Of a DNA stretch of 36,725 nucleotides, positions 28,961 to 36,429 are shown one piece after another. Source of the stretch: a virus; IMG/VR virus record IMGVR_UViG_3300047994_000035, positions 1 to 36,725 of that record. The stretch is one strand, 5' to 3'. Every line of letters begins with the position of its first letter. Within the stretch, counting starts at the first letter, position 1. The translations under genes and the position numbers were made by a program. The notes beneath the pieces are model-generated. The model was not told where the DNA came from and searched no databases. It worked only from the letters and a program-made list of their open reading frames with translations.

Positions 28961-30343
28961 TCACCGTCCGATGATGTTGATCTGCATCCGCCGCGCCGGG
29001 GCGGGGGCGGCTGTCAGCGTGTTGAAGGCCCGGCTGGAGGCGTCGACCTGATCGTCTTTCGTGCCCCCAGGAAAGTCGCGCAGCTCTTCGAGGTAAGCCC
29101 GGTTCCACGGCGCGCGCACCAGCGACACGTTGCCGACATTGGCCTGGCTGACCAGCGGCATGGCGCGCGTGGCCTTGTCGCCCGTCTCCGGCGTGCTCTC
29201 GACCACGTAGCCGATCAGGTGCTTGGTCAGATACAGCACCTGCGCCTTGCCCGCCTGGCCCGGGTCCTGCGGCAGGCTGATTCGCACGCCTTTGCCGTCG
29301 CGCTGCGCCGTGGCGACGATCGCCTGCTCGACCGCCTCCGGGCCGCCGCGCAGCCGCACCACGTCCTGCACGGTAAAGCGGCCATCTAGCCGTTGCATCA
29401 GCACGCCCACGGTCCAGTCCGGATCCCGCGTGCCCACCTGCTCGGTCGCGGCGAGGTCCCAGGCGCGGACCAAGCTGCCGCCCGCCGGCGCCGCGTCGAG
29501 CGTGCCGATCATCTCGATCATGATCAGCGCGCCTTCCGCCACGCGGGGCTGCTGCTGGAACAAGGCGGCGAAGTCGCGCTCGCCCACCACGGCGCGCTTT
29601 CGGGCCAGCGCCGCCTCATCCTCCCATTCCGGCCACAGCGCCGCGCCAATCGGGCGGCCCATCGGATCGTCCGGGCTGTCGGCGAGCGCAGGCAAGCAGA
29701 CGACGCGCCATTGGTCGCCGCCCGCCGCCATCTCCTCCAGCAGGCGGCCGGCCAGGTCATCGGGGTGCCAGCGGGTCTGGATCAGCACCATGCGCCCGCC
29801 GGGCCGTAGGCGGGTGTAGACGTCGTTGCGGTACCAGTCCCAGGTGCGCTCGCGGTAGACGGCGCTCTCGGCGTCCTGGCGCGATTTAACCGGGTCATCG
29901 ACGATGATCAGGTCGGCGCGCGCCCCGGTGATCGGGCCGCCCACGCCCGCCGAGCGGTAGCGCCCGCGGTTGGACGTCTCCCACAATTCGACGCTCTCGC
30001 GGGTCAGCCCATAGGCCAGCGCGTCGGCTTGCTCGATCGCCACCCGCATCGCCTTGCGGCTGAAATCCTCCGCCATCGAGGCGGTGTGGCTCGCGCCGAT
30101 CACGCTGAGGCCGGGGGCCTGCGCCAGGAACCACGGCGGGAATATCTCGCTGGCATAGGTCGATTTCGCCGAGCCGGGCGGCAGCAGCAGCATCAGCCGG
30201 TCCACCGCGCCATCGGCCACCGCCTGCAGCTCGCGGATGATCACGCGGTGATGCGCCGCCGGCGCCTGCCCCCGCGGCGCCAGAACGTCACTTGCGAACG
30301 TCAGCAGCGAGCGCCGGGCCAGGCGGCGGCGTTGCTCCTCCAT
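28961..30343 (-). CDS. terL: Terminase large subunit
   Basis: Taking the ATG at 30343 gives 460 residues; a TTG at 30445 and ATGs at 30418 and 30400 are alternatives that only add low-complexity sequence. The ATPase domain has a Walker A-like LPPGSAKST (about 54-62), Walker B LIIVDDP (about 145-151) and a motif near VLIQTRWHPDD. The nuclease domain has RAWDLAATE with Asp296, SLPQDPGQAGK with Asp360 and DDQVDASSRAF with Asp434, the three metal ligands of an RNase-H fold. It cuts and pumps the DNA concatemer into the prohead through the portal. It overlaps the small-subunit gene by at least 56 bases. Confidence 0.95.
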   Translation of the reverse strand: MEEQRRRLARRSLLTFASDVLAPRGQAPAAHHRVIIRELQAVADGAVDRLMLLLPPGSAKSTYASEIFPPWFLAQAPGLSVIGASHTASMAEDFSRKAMRVAIEQADALAYGLTRESVELWETSNRGRYRSAGVGGPITGARADLIIVDDPVKSRQDAESAVYRERTWDWYRNDVYTRLRPGGRMVLIQTRWHPDDLAGRLLEEMAAGGDQWRVVCLPALADSPDDPMGRPIGAALWPEWEDEAALARKRAVVGERDFAALFQQQPRVAEGALIMIEMIGTLDAAPAGGSLVRAWDLAATEQVGTRDPDWTVGVLMQRLDGRFTVQDVVRLRGGPEAVEQAIVATAQRDGKGVRISLPQDPGQAGKAQVLYLTKHLIGYVVESTPETGDKATRAMPLVSQANVGNVSLVRAPWNRAYLEELRDFPGGTKDDQVDASSRAFNTLTAAPAPARRMQINIIGR

Positions 30344-30719
30344 CACCCTCACCAAGCTCTCGCGCGAGCTGCGCGCGGCGCTGCTCAAGGGCGGCGTCAT
30401 CGAGGGTCGAGAGGGCATCGGCGTTGATGTTGATGTTTCGGGCAACGGGCATCCCCTCGATGCGGTTGAGCAGGGCTTCGGCGGCGCGGACCTGCACGGC
30501 GGGATTGTCGGACGTGGTGGCCAGCCCGAACAGCAGGTCTTTCAGGATCGCCGCCTGCTCGGATCGCGGGATGCCGGGCGGCGCCCCCGGATTGCCCGGC
30601 TGGAACAGCGCCACGGGCTTCGCCGGAGCCGTAGACGCGCCCTTGGCGGGACCGCCCCAGCCGGGACCGCCGGCGGGCGTGCCGCTGCCTTTCGGGCGGG
30701 TGGAGCGGGTCCGCGGCAT
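30288..30719 (-). CDS. Putative terminase small subunit
   Basis: This 143-residue protein has a low-complexity basic N-terminus (PRTRSTRPKGSGTPAGGPGW, then GGPAKG) and LFQPGNPGAPPGIPR (about 38-52), whose G-N-P-G pattern is common at the start of phage packaging proteins. About 52-90 is helical (SEQAAILKDLLFGLATTSDN, AVQVRAAEALLNRIEGMP) and would form the oligomeric core. It lies directly upstream of and overlaps the large-subunit gene. It should recognise the packaging start and load the large subunit. The assignment rests on position and general character. Confidence 0.7.
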   Translation of the reverse strand: MPRTRSTRPKGSGTPAGGPGWGGPAKGASTAPAKPVALFQPGNPGAPPGIPRSEQAAILKDLLFGLATTSDNPAVQVRAAEALLNRIEGMPVARNININADALSTLDDAALEQRRAQLARELGEGDGGATPPPGPALAADVRK

Positions 30720-30910
30720 CAGGCGGCATGGGCCTCCGCCAGGCCGCGCGCGCGCGCCGTTCCGGGGGCTTCGAGGGGCTCCCCGATGGCATGCAGCGCG
30801 GCCTGGTAGCAGGCGCGGTCGAGGCTGGACACGTCCGGCTCGGCGTGGCGTTCGCGCAGGATGGCGGCGACTTCGGCGGTCTCCAGCGGTGTCCAGGGGT
30901 GGGCGATCAT
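30719..30910 (-). CDS. Small hypothetical protein upstream of terminase
   Basis: A 63-residue frame starts at the ATG at 30910, whose ATGA overlaps the upstream gene's stop, and ends at 30719 where the small-terminase gene begins (TGATG type). The sequence WTPLETAEVAAILRERHAEP (about 6-25) and SSLDRACYQAALHAIGEP looks wholly helical. No family is recognised. Tight overlaps on both sides support translation. Confidence 0.65.
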   Translation of the reverse strand: MIAHPWTPLETAEVAAILRERHAEPDVSSLDRACYQAALHAIGEPLEAPGTARARGLAEAHAA

Positions 30911-31233
30911 GGCGTGCTCTCCGGTGCGGGGTTGGGGTCCAGGGCGGCTTCGGCGCGGGCCAGTTGGCGGCGCATTTGGGTCAATTCGTCCTCGCGGTCG
31001 TCGAGCTTCTGGGCGTAGAGGCCGAGGATGCGGCTGGTCCAATTGACGCGGCTGAGCGCTTTGTTGCGCTCCCGCCCGACGGCTTCGAGCATCCCGTGCG
31101 CGTCGGCCAGAGCGGCGCGCAGCCGGGCCATGGGGCGCCGCCAGAGGGTCCATCCGAGCAGCAGGCCGATGGCGAGCGCGATGACCTGCATGCCGAAAAT
31201 GACGGCGTTGACGGCGGTCTGATCGTCGGTCAT
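30907..31233 (-). CDS. Small membrane protein with coiled coil, unknown function
   Basis: This 108-residue protein has one N-terminal transmembrane segment (about 10-31, VIFGMQVIALAIGLLLGWTL) followed by a long charged helix (about 36-100) with KLDDREDELTQMRRQLARAE. A short membrane anchor followed by a coiled coil is the plan of an inner-membrane spanin (Rz), but it lies far from the lysis cassette and no Rz1-like lipoprotein overlaps it. It may instead act in superinfection exclusion or replication at the membrane. Its start overlaps the replication-protein stop by ATGA. Confidence 0.68.
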   Translation of the reverse strand: MTDDQTAVNAVIFGMQVIALAIGLLLGWTLWRRPMARLRAALADAHGMLEAVGRERNKALSRVNWTSRILGLYAQKLDDREDELTQMRRQLARAEAALDPNPAPESTP

Positions 31234-32072
31234 GCGGCCCTCTGGGTTCGGATTGCGTGGTCGAAATAGCTCAGGAAACGCGGCGGCTTGTAGGTTGGCC
31301 GGGCCGCTATGTCTTTGATCGCGGGCAGGATTTGCGCGTGCAGATCGAGGCCATCGGCGAGCCAGCCGAGCATGGGCCGCCAGTCCATGCCGGGGGTGTG
31401 GCCGTCCATCCGGGCGGCTTCGCAGACCAGGGCGGCGGCGGCATCGACATACCAGCCGCCGGCGGTGGCGTGAGGTTTGCCGTCGTCGCGCGACACCTCG
31501 GACGTGGGGGTCAGGTGCAGCCAGGCATGCGGCTCGTCGTTCAGCGTCGGCATCGGCGGACTCGCGCGCGTCGCTTGCTTTCTTTCTCTGACTCTAGCCT
31601 CTGGCCTCTGGGCTTTATCCCCCCCGTTATCCATGGGGTTATCCCCATCGTGCGCAGGGGGGTTAACCCCCCCCTTAACCGGCAACTCGCCTTGGGGGTT
31701 ATCCCCCCCCTTAAGGGTTGGGTTTCCGCCGCCCTTCCCGTTTCTGAAATCTGCCTCCGCCTTCTCTGCGTCTTTGACCATGCGCCGCGAGAAGATCGTC
31801 CCGTCCGCGGTGCGGCTTAGGACGCGCCATTGCTCAAGCTCCGCGATGGCGGCCCGGACCGTCTTCACGTCGCTACCGACCTGCTTAGCGATGTGATCGA
31901 CGCTGGGCTGCACGCCAGCAATCAGCAGATGACCGTATCGAGACGACTTATGCATCGTCGCAATCATCTCGATCCAGAGCCCCCGGGCGGTGAGGCTGCA
32001 CTGGCTTAACCCTTCATCGGCCTGCCAGTCTGCCGGGTAGAACTTCATCCATGGCTTGCGCTTTTCGATCAC
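31230..32072 (-). CDS. Replication initiator-like winged-helix protein (phage O-like)
   Basis: A GTG at 32072 overlaps the stop of the upstream gene (GTGA) and gives 280 residues; a longer frame adds only shadow sequence. The opening MKFYPADWQADEGLSQCSLT and RGLWIEMIATMHKSSRYGHL (about 9-50) is typical of phage proteins found beside DnaB-type helicases. About 50-105 (VDHIAKQVGSDVKTVRAAIA, ELEQWRVLSR) is a winged helix. About 110-165 is a repeat-rich linker with G-G-x-N-P units, encoded by the 12-bp-phased repeats. A C-terminal domain follows. It probably binds the origin and loads the helicase encoded upstream. It could instead be a DNA-binding regulator. Confidence 0.78.
   Translation of the reverse strand: MIEKRKPWMKFYPADWQADEGLSQCSLTARGLWIEMIATMHKSSRYGHLLIAGVQPSVDHIAKQVGSDVKTVRAAIAELEQWRVLSRTADGTIFSRRMVKDAEKAEADFRNGKGGGNPTLKGGDNPQGELPVKGGVNPPAHDGDNPMDNGGDKAQRPEARVRERKQATRASPPMPTLNDEPHAWLHLTPTSEVSRDDGKPHATAGGWYVDAAAALVCEAARMDGHTPGMDWRPMLGWLADGLDLHAQILPAIKDIAARPTYKPPRFLSYFDHAIRTQRAA
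31615..31722 (-). repeat. 12-bp-phased TTATCCCC / GGGGTTAWCCCC array, candidate replication origin
   Basis: Inside the winged-helix gene the plus strand carries TTATCCCC-like units at 31615, 31627, 31639, 31663, 31675, 31699 and 31711, all in one 12-bp register. Three form palindromes: GGGGTTATCCCC at 31635-31646 and 31695-31706, and GGGGTTAACCCC at 31659-31670. Initiator genes of lambda-like phages often hold their own origin iterons. The 12-bp step also equals four codons, so protein repetition alone could produce it. A pyrimidine-rich stretch lies just left at 31575-31600. Confidence 0.5.
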
Positions 32073-32269
32073 AGATCTGGCCCTCCGGTGGGCTGCAGCC
32101 ATCCGTCTCCAACGCGGACCCATCCGATCGACGCCATCATATTGACGGCATCCTGTTCGGAGCGGCCTATGGTGGCGGCGAGCGCGACCAGCATGTCATG
32201 AGGCAGCGGCGTGCCCCGGATATCGACCTCCGGCGGCACGAGCGGGGCGGGAATGTCAGTACCGGCCAT
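32069..32269 (-). CDS. Small hypothetical protein between helicase and initiator-like genes
   Basis: This frame encodes 66 residues from the ATG at 32269; a GTG at 32275 gives two more. It starts inside the end of the helicase gene and its stop overlaps the next GTG. The sequence has VPPEVDIRGTPLPHDMLVAL, then AATIGRSEQDAVNMMASIGW, VRVGDGWLQP. It looks like a small helical domain with a beta end. No family is recognised. Position suggests a replication accessory such as a helicase partner, which is a guess. Confidence 0.62.
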   Translation of the reverse strand: MAGTDIPAPLVPPEVDIRGTPLPHDMLVALAATIGRSEQDAVNMMASIGWVRVGDGWLQPTGGPDL

Positions 32270-33692
32270 GGTCACGCTCGCTAAAGGACGTTGTGGCGCC
32301 GCAGAAATTCAGATCGACCGTGCCAGGCTCGCCGTCGCGCACCTTGGCGAAGATCAGCTCCGCCCTGCCGGCGGCCGCGTCCCGCGCGGTCTGCCATTGC
32401 GTCTTGCGGTTGGCGAATTTCTCCATCGTCTCTCCGGGGCTCTGTTCCGGCTCCTTCGCCATGTAATATTCGGCGCGGTAGACAAACGCGACGGCGTCGG
32501 CGTCCTGCTCGATGTCGCCGGACTGGCGCAGGTCGGACAGGTTCGGGCGTTTGTCGTCGCGGTTCTCGACGCCGCGGTTGAGCTGCGCCAGCAGCAGCAC
32601 CGGACATTGATGCTCCTTCGCCAGCCGCTTCATCGCGCCGCTGATCCGGCCCACCGCCCAGGTGCCGCCATGGCGGGCGTCTTCATCCTCCGGGCGGATG
32701 ATGTGCAGGTGATCGACCATGACCAGGCCCACGCCGTGCTTGCGGCGGGCGTTGCGGATTTTCAGGCTGATGCCGGCCGCGGTCAGGCCGCCGCCATCCT
32801 CGATGGTGAGCTTGAGGCTCGCCAGCTCGCGCCTGGCATCGATCAGCAATTCGCGCTGGCCGGGCAGCAGCTTGCCCCGCTTCATGCGCCAGACTTCGAC
32901 GCCCGACAGCGTGGCCAGGGCCCGGCGGCCAAGTTCGAGGGCGGACATTTCCAGGCTGATCACCACCACGCCAATGCCCGCGCGGGCGGCGTTGACCGCC
33001 CATTGCCAGCCGAGCGCGCTCTTGCCCATGCCGGGCCTTCCGGCCAGCACGGTGAGCGTGCCAGGCTCCAGCCCTCCGGTTTTGTCGTCGACGCTGGGCA
33101 TGCCCGTTGACAACCCTGCCGGGCCGTCGCGGGCCGTCGCCTCATCGGCCGCCCGGAGTGCGGCGTCCATGGCGGCGTCCATGCTCATGCCCTGGCTGGC
33201 GGGCATGGAGAGCGCCAGGGCGTCCAGCCGCGCCATTGAGGCGCCGATTATGGCATCGGCGGATGCTTCGCCGGCGCTGGACGCATAGGCCTGCTCGCGC
33301 ATGTGCTCGGTCAGCGCGACGACTTCGCGGCGGCGGTGCAGATCGGTGATCAGGTTGCAGAGATTCGCCGCATAGCCCGGCTGCAGGCCGACGAAGCATG
33401 TCAGCAGGTTTGCCAAATACTTGGTTTTTTCGTGATCGTCCTGCGCGATGGCTTGTTTCACAGCGATCATGGCGGGCGCGCCGGGCTGGCCGACGGCGAT
33501 GATGGCTTCGTGGATCTCGGCGTGACCGTCATAGCCGTAATGCGCAGAACGGAAGCTCCCGGGCAAAGAGGCGAGGAGCGACGGCTTCGCCAGCAGCGCG
33601 CCGAGCAGCGCCCGCTCCGCCTCGATATTCAGCAGCCGGTTATCCGCCACCACGCGGAACGGCAGGGCGTCGGGTGAATAGGCGGCGCTCAT
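32256..33692 (-). CDS. dnaB-like: DnaB-type replicative helicase
   Basis: This 478-residue protein has the DnaB plan. The N-terminal helical domain (about 20-120) includes NIEAERALLGALLAKPSLLA. A linker helix follows, then the RecA-like ATPase. Walker A is GRPGMGKSAL (about 218-227), the catalytic Glu lies in VVISLEMSALE (Glu248), and Walker B is VGLVMVDHLHI with Asp327. The LLLAQLNRGVENR and DLRQSGDIEQDADAV segments (about 367-400) are family hallmarks. The protein unwinds phage DNA at the fork and should work with the host primase, since no primase gene is seen here. It overlaps the upstream small gene by ATGA. Confidence 0.95.
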   Translation of the reverse strand: MSAAYSPDALPFRVVADNRLLNIEAERALLGALLAKPSLLASLPGSFRSAHYGYDGHAEIHEAIIAVGQPGAPAMIAVKQAIAQDDHEKTKYLANLLTCFVGLQPGYAANLCNLITDLHRRREVVALTEHMREQAYASSAGEASADAIIGASMARLDALALSMPASQGMSMDAAMDAALRAADEATARDGPAGLSTGMPSVDDKTGGLEPGTLTVLAGRPGMGKSALGWQWAVNAARAGIGVVVISLEMSALELGRRALATLSGVEVWRMKRGKLLPGQRELLIDARRELASLKLTIEDGGGLTAAGISLKIRNARRKHGVGLVMVDHLHIIRPEDEDARHGGTWAVGRISGAMKRLAKEHQCPVLLLAQLNRGVENRDDKRPNLSDLRQSGDIEQDADAVAFVYRAEYYMAKEPEQSPGETMEKFANRKTQWQTARDAAAGRAELIFAKVRDGEPGTVDLNFCGATTSFSERDHGRY

Positions 33693-33895
33693 GGCGCGCT
33701 CTCCGCCAAGGCGGCGAGCTGCTGCAGCGCGGATACCGTCCCGTCGATCTCGGCGGCGATGTCAGCCTGGTCCGGGCGCGATTGCAGCCACGCCGAGAGC
33801 TTCGTCAGTATGGCTTGGCGCGCCTCGCAGAACTGCGCGTATGGGGCCGGCGGTGCGGGGCGCGCCGGCGTCTGTAGGCGCACCACGTTGCTCAC
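33689..33895 (-). CDS. Small hypothetical early protein
   Basis: A GTG at 33895 overlaps the upstream stop (GTGA) and gives 68 residues; an in-frame extension to 34066 is shadow sequence. A Pro-rich start (VRLQTPARPAPPAPYAQF) leads to a helical region with EARQAILTKLSAWLQSRPDQ and IDGTVSALQQLAALA. No family is recognised. Its stop overlaps the helicase ATG. Cytoplasmic and probably alpha-helical; function unknown. Confidence 0.62.
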   Translation of the reverse strand: MSNVVRLQTPARPAPPAPYAQFCEARQAILTKLSAWLQSRPDQADIAAEIDGTVSALQQLAALAESAP

Positions 33896-34164
33896 GCGGC
33901 CCGCCTGCGAAGCTGGGCCCGGACCGGCTCGCCAAGGCTGGCAACCCAGCCGCGCACGCTGGACAGCGTGGCGCCGGCAAACCAAACGTGATGGGTCACC
34001 ATGCCCGGCTCCGGCGTCCAGACGCTGACCAGCGGGTCGGGAAAGCCGTCGTAGCGCACGATCCAATAGCGCCAGGCGCCCAGCTCGCCGTAATCACGGG
34101 TCTGCGGCCTGCGGTGCATCAGCAGGGCGCATTCGGCGTCGGTGAGCGGGCGAGGCATGCTCAT
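33892..34164 (-). CDS. Small hypothetical early protein, Trp-rich
   Basis: The ATG at 34164 overlaps the upstream gene's stop (ATGA) and gives 90 residues. The sequence TDAECALLMHRRPQTRDYGE, then WRYWIVRYDGFPDPLVSVWT and MVTHHVWFAGATLSSVRGWV, is beta-like and rich in Trp. The C-terminus is basic (QLRRRAA). It has no recognised family. Its position among coupled small genes beside the helicase and resolvase suggests an early accessory or host-takeover protein. Confidence 0.62.
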   Translation of the reverse strand: MSMPRPLTDAECALLMHRRPQTRDYGELGAWRYWIVRYDGFPDPLVSVWTPEPGMVTHHVWFAGATLSSVRGWVASLGEPVRAQLRRRAA

Positions 34165-34427
34165 GCGAGCACCCGCCGCAACCATTCCCGAGCGGCCGCC
34201 AGGTCCGCGACCTCCTCGCTGAGCGGCGGGTCGACGGGATGCAGCGCGGACACCAGCAGCAGCCCTGGCGTGAACGGGCTGTCGTAGACGCCAACCGAGC
34301 GCCCGCGATACGGGCCGCTGAAGTGACAATGCGGCGGCGCGCAGAGCAGGGCCGCGTTGACGCGCGCAATCTCCGCGGGCGTCGGCGCGTCGCGCGCTGC
34401 GGCCTGGGCGTGTTGCTGGGGAGTCAT
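34161..34427 (-). CDS. Small hypothetical early protein
   Basis: The ATG at 34427 overlaps the resolvase stop (ATGA at 34424-34427) and gives 88 residues. It contains DAPTPAEIARVNAALLCAPP and HCHFSGPYRGRSVGVYDSPF. LLLVSALHPVDPPLSEEVAD and a C-terminal helix AAAREWLRRVLA follow. No family is recognised. Function unknown. Confidence 0.62.
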   Translation of the reverse strand: MTPQQHAQAAARDAPTPAEIARVNAALLCAPPHCHFSGPYRGRSVGVYDSPFTPGLLLVSALHPVDPPLSEEVADLAAAREWLRRVLA

Positions 34428-34909
34428 GCCGCCAGCCTCCGCATCGCCACCTTCACGCCGTACGCCCAGAGCGCGGCGGCGTCGGCGGCGTCCAGGTCGG
34501 GGAAGCGCCAGCCCTGCGCGGTGCACCAGGCGGCGACGTCCTCTTTCTTGCAGTTGCCGCGCCCCACGGTCTGCGCCCGCACCGTGCTGACATGCGCCTC
34601 GCGGCAATCGACCTCGCGCCGGAAGCACACCAGTTCCGTCACCATCGCCAGCCCCAGCAGGATGCGCCCCGCCTGGACGCCGCTATGCTGGCCGCGGGGC
34701 AGCGGCGCTTCGTAAAGCACGGTCGACGGCGCAAACGTCGTGATGGCGTCGGCCAGCCAATCGCAGAGCGCCGCGGCGATGGCGCCATTGTCGTAGCCGT
34801 TGCGGCCGAGCTGGACCGAGCCGAGCCGGGGCGCCGCATCCCCGGCGGCGCCGAAGCACCAGCCCGTATTGCCGGACAGGTCCAGCGCCAGGATGCGGAC
34901 GGGCCTCAC
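34424..34909 (-). CDS. RuvC-like Holliday-junction resolvase / RNase-H-fold nuclease
   Basis: This 161-residue protein starts at a GTG overlapping the upstream stop (GTGA). RILALDLSGNTGWCFG gives the first catalytic Asp (Asp10). STVLYEAPLPRGQHSG gives a Glu near 67, and FPDLDAADAAALWAYG near 137-152 supplies the C-terminal acidic pair (Asp140, Asp143). RGNCKKEDVAAWC (about 117-129) is the usual Lys-rich loop of phage RuvC relatives. It should cut branched DNA during replication or before packaging. All acidic residues look intact. It sits in the early operon before the helicase. Confidence 0.88.
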   Translation of the reverse strand: MRPVRILALDLSGNTGWCFGAAGDAAPRLGSVQLGRNGYDNGAIAAALCDWLADAITTFAPSTVLYEAPLPRGQHSGVQAGRILLGLAMVTELVCFRREVDCREAHVSTVRAQTVGRGNCKKEDVAAWCTAQGWRFPDLDAADAAALWAYGVKVAMRRLAA

Positions 34910-35451
34910 GCGGACGCCCGGTCCTCTGGGTTGCCCGATGCCTTGCGGCGGCCCTTGGCCTTCTTCGGCGCCATCTCGGCGGCGATCGTCGCCTGGCCGG
35001 CCAGCCAGCCCTTGTCCCAGCGCTGCCAGGCTTCGCTGGCGGTGGGATGCGGATTGGACTCGCGCAGCGCGCCGGCGGCGCCTTCGTGATGGCCGTCATC
35101 CTCGGCGCGATGCAGCGAATATTCCGCCTGCGCCTTCTCAGTCGGGTGCTGGTCATCCGTCGTGCCGAACAGACTGCCCTGCGCGCCGATCGGCAGGCCC
35201 TCCCATGCCGCAAAGCGGGCGAGGTTGCGGAAATGCATCGCCACCTCCTCCGGATCCTGCCGGCCGAGCTTCATCACCTGCGCCAGCGCCTTGGTGTCGA
35301 TGCCGGCGTTCTTCGCCCGCTTCATCGCCGTCTGGTGCTCGCTCTGCGCGGTCTGCAGCGCCGTGTAGGTCGCTCCGACGGCGGCGCGGTGTTCGAGGTA
35401 GGTTTCCGGCGTGAGATTGGATTTCGGCGTCTGATCCATCTTCTTGGCCAT
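34906..35451 (-). CDS. Conserved-looking phage early protein with Rmf-like C-terminal motif
   Basis: Using the ATG at 35451 gives 181 residues; a longer frame to 35487 overlaps the upstream gene and is less likely. The N-terminal helical half (SNLTPETYLEHRAAVGATYT, EHQTAMKRAKNAGIDTKALA, QVMKLGRQDPEEVAMHFRN) is followed by GLPIGAQGSLFG. TASEAWQRWDKGWLAGQATI (near 145-164) recalls the W...GW..G helix of ribosome modulation factor. The C-terminus is basic (APKKAKGRRKASGN). It may be an early nucleic-acid- or ribosome-binding protein; this is inferred from a short motif. Confidence 0.7.
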   Translation of the reverse strand: MAKKMDQTPKSNLTPETYLEHRAAVGATYTALQTAQSEHQTAMKRAKNAGIDTKALAQVMKLGRQDPEEVAMHFRNLARFAAWEGLPIGAQGSLFGTTDDQHPTEKAQAEYSLHRAEDDGHHEGAAGALRESNPHPTASEAWQRWDKGWLAGQATIAAEMAPKKAKGRRKASGNPEDRASA

Positions 35452-35453
35452 GT

Positions 35454-35675
35454 TTAGGCGGCTCCTTGGTGGGGTGCGGCGCGCCATCCGGCGATCACCT
35501 GTTCGGCGGCGATGCGGGCCGCCTCCGCTGTGGCGCCTTCGCAGGCGACCGCACTGTGCTTGAAGGCCACCGCGACGAAGCTGCCGTCGGGCAATGGCGG
35601 TCCGATCTGGACGCGGTAGCCGTCGCTATAGGCCGTCAGGCGCCGGCCGCCGGGGAAGATGTATGTGGCGCTCAT
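35454..35675 (-). CDS. Small hypothetical early protein
   Basis: This 73-residue protein begins MSATYIFPGGRRLTAYSDGY and continues with RVQIGPPLPDGSFVAVAFKH, a short beta meander. A helix (GATAEAARIAAEQVIAGWRA) follows. It lies 2 bases from each neighbour. No family is recognised. Compact spacing and high GC at third positions support it as a real gene. Confidence 0.65.
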   Translation of the reverse strand: MSATYIFPGGRRLTAYSDGYRVQIGPPLPDGSFVAVAFKHSAVACEGATAEAARIAAEQVIAGWRAAPHQGAA

Positions 35676-35677
35676 CG

Positions 35678-36211
35678 CTACAGCGCCGCCGGGCGGCTGG
35701 GACGGCCGATGCTGGCAGGCAGGCCCTCGCGCGCGGCGACGCCGCGGAACGGCATCGCCGGCTTGCCGGGCGTTGCCGCAGATGGCGCGACGGCTGCAGC
35801 CGGGCGCGGCCAGGCGGGCAGCGTCACCTCCAGCCAGCCGTCGGAAAAATCATAGTCGAGCGCGGTCGATTTCATGCCGGCTGCCGGCATGAACGGCAGG
35901 CCGTGCAGTGCCAGCGTCGCGCTCAAATTGCCGGCCTTGCCGCGCCCAATCACCTTCAGCAGAGTATGGCCGGGGCCTGGCTCGATCCGGACCAGGCCCG
36001 CGTGTTCGCCCGCGCCGAGCAGCACGGAAACGGTGGCGCCCGGCCGCCAGAACGGTAGCGCGCCGCCGGGCAGCTTGTGCGGGCAAACCAGAAGCAACGC
36101 CCGCTGGCGGAAGCACCGGCCATTCTTGCCGGACGGGTTGACCGTCATGGTCACAGGCATCGCCGCCGCAGCGCCGGATGACAGGGCGGGCGCAAGCGGG
36201 GTCCAACTCAT
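35678..36211 (-). CDS. Hypothetical beta-rich early protein
   Basis: This 177-residue protein has a low-complexity start, then FRQRALLLVCPHKLPGGALP (about 34-53), WRPGATVSVLLGAGEHAGLV and LLKVIGRGKAGNLSATLALH. LDYDFSDGWLEVTLPAWP comes next, and a Pro/Ala-rich tail with a basic end. The middle looks like an all-beta domain. No family is recognised. It overlaps the upstream zinc-finger-like gene by four bases. Confidence 0.65.
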   Translation of the reverse strand: MSWTPLAPALSSGAAAAMPVTMTVNPSGKNGRCFRQRALLLVCPHKLPGGALPFWRPGATVSVLLGAGEHAGLVRIEPGPGHTLLKVIGRGKAGNLSATLALHGLPFMPAAGMKSTALDYDFSDGWLEVTLPAWPRPAAAVAPSAATPGKPAMPFRGVAAREGLPASIGRPSRPAAL

Positions 36212-36429
36212 AGCGCCGCACTCCTATCCTGGCGGTTGAAGCATGCGGCGGAGCACCAGCCGCGCATGGGCTGGCCCGAATTGAGCAGAGCGGCGATAGG
36301 GTGGCGCTCCGGCGCGTCGCCGGGCTCGACCATTCGCAGCTCGGGCGATCCGCACGGGCAGGCGACGCCCGGCAGCGTCATGTAGTCGCGGCGGCCGTTG
36401 GCCTTGGCGGGGCGCATCACCGCCGCCAC
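36208..36429 (-). CDS. Small putative zinc-binding early protein
   Basis: This frame encodes 73 residues from the GTG at 36429; the ATG at 36417 is an alternative that overlaps the TGA of the 100-residue frame upstream. VACPCGSPELRMVEPGD and MRGWCSAACFNRQ provide two Cys pairs (CxC and CxxxC), a plausible small zinc-binding unit. No named family is recognised. It may be an early regulator. Its stop overlaps the next gene's ATG. Confidence 0.62.
   Translation of the reverse strand: MAAVMRPAKANGRRDYMTLPGVACPCGSPELRMVEPGDAPERHPIAALLNSGQPMRGWCSAACFNRQDRSAAL

Noticed and set aside
27930-29108. Long minus-strand frame as one 392-aa protein
   Set aside because: Most of it is a shadow of the DUF6456-like gene. 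Only the last 60 to 77 codons, after the hairpin, look coding.
31615-31722. CRISPR array
   Set aside because: Repeats are short (8-12 bp), lie in one 12-bp register inside a coding frame, and have no spacer structure.
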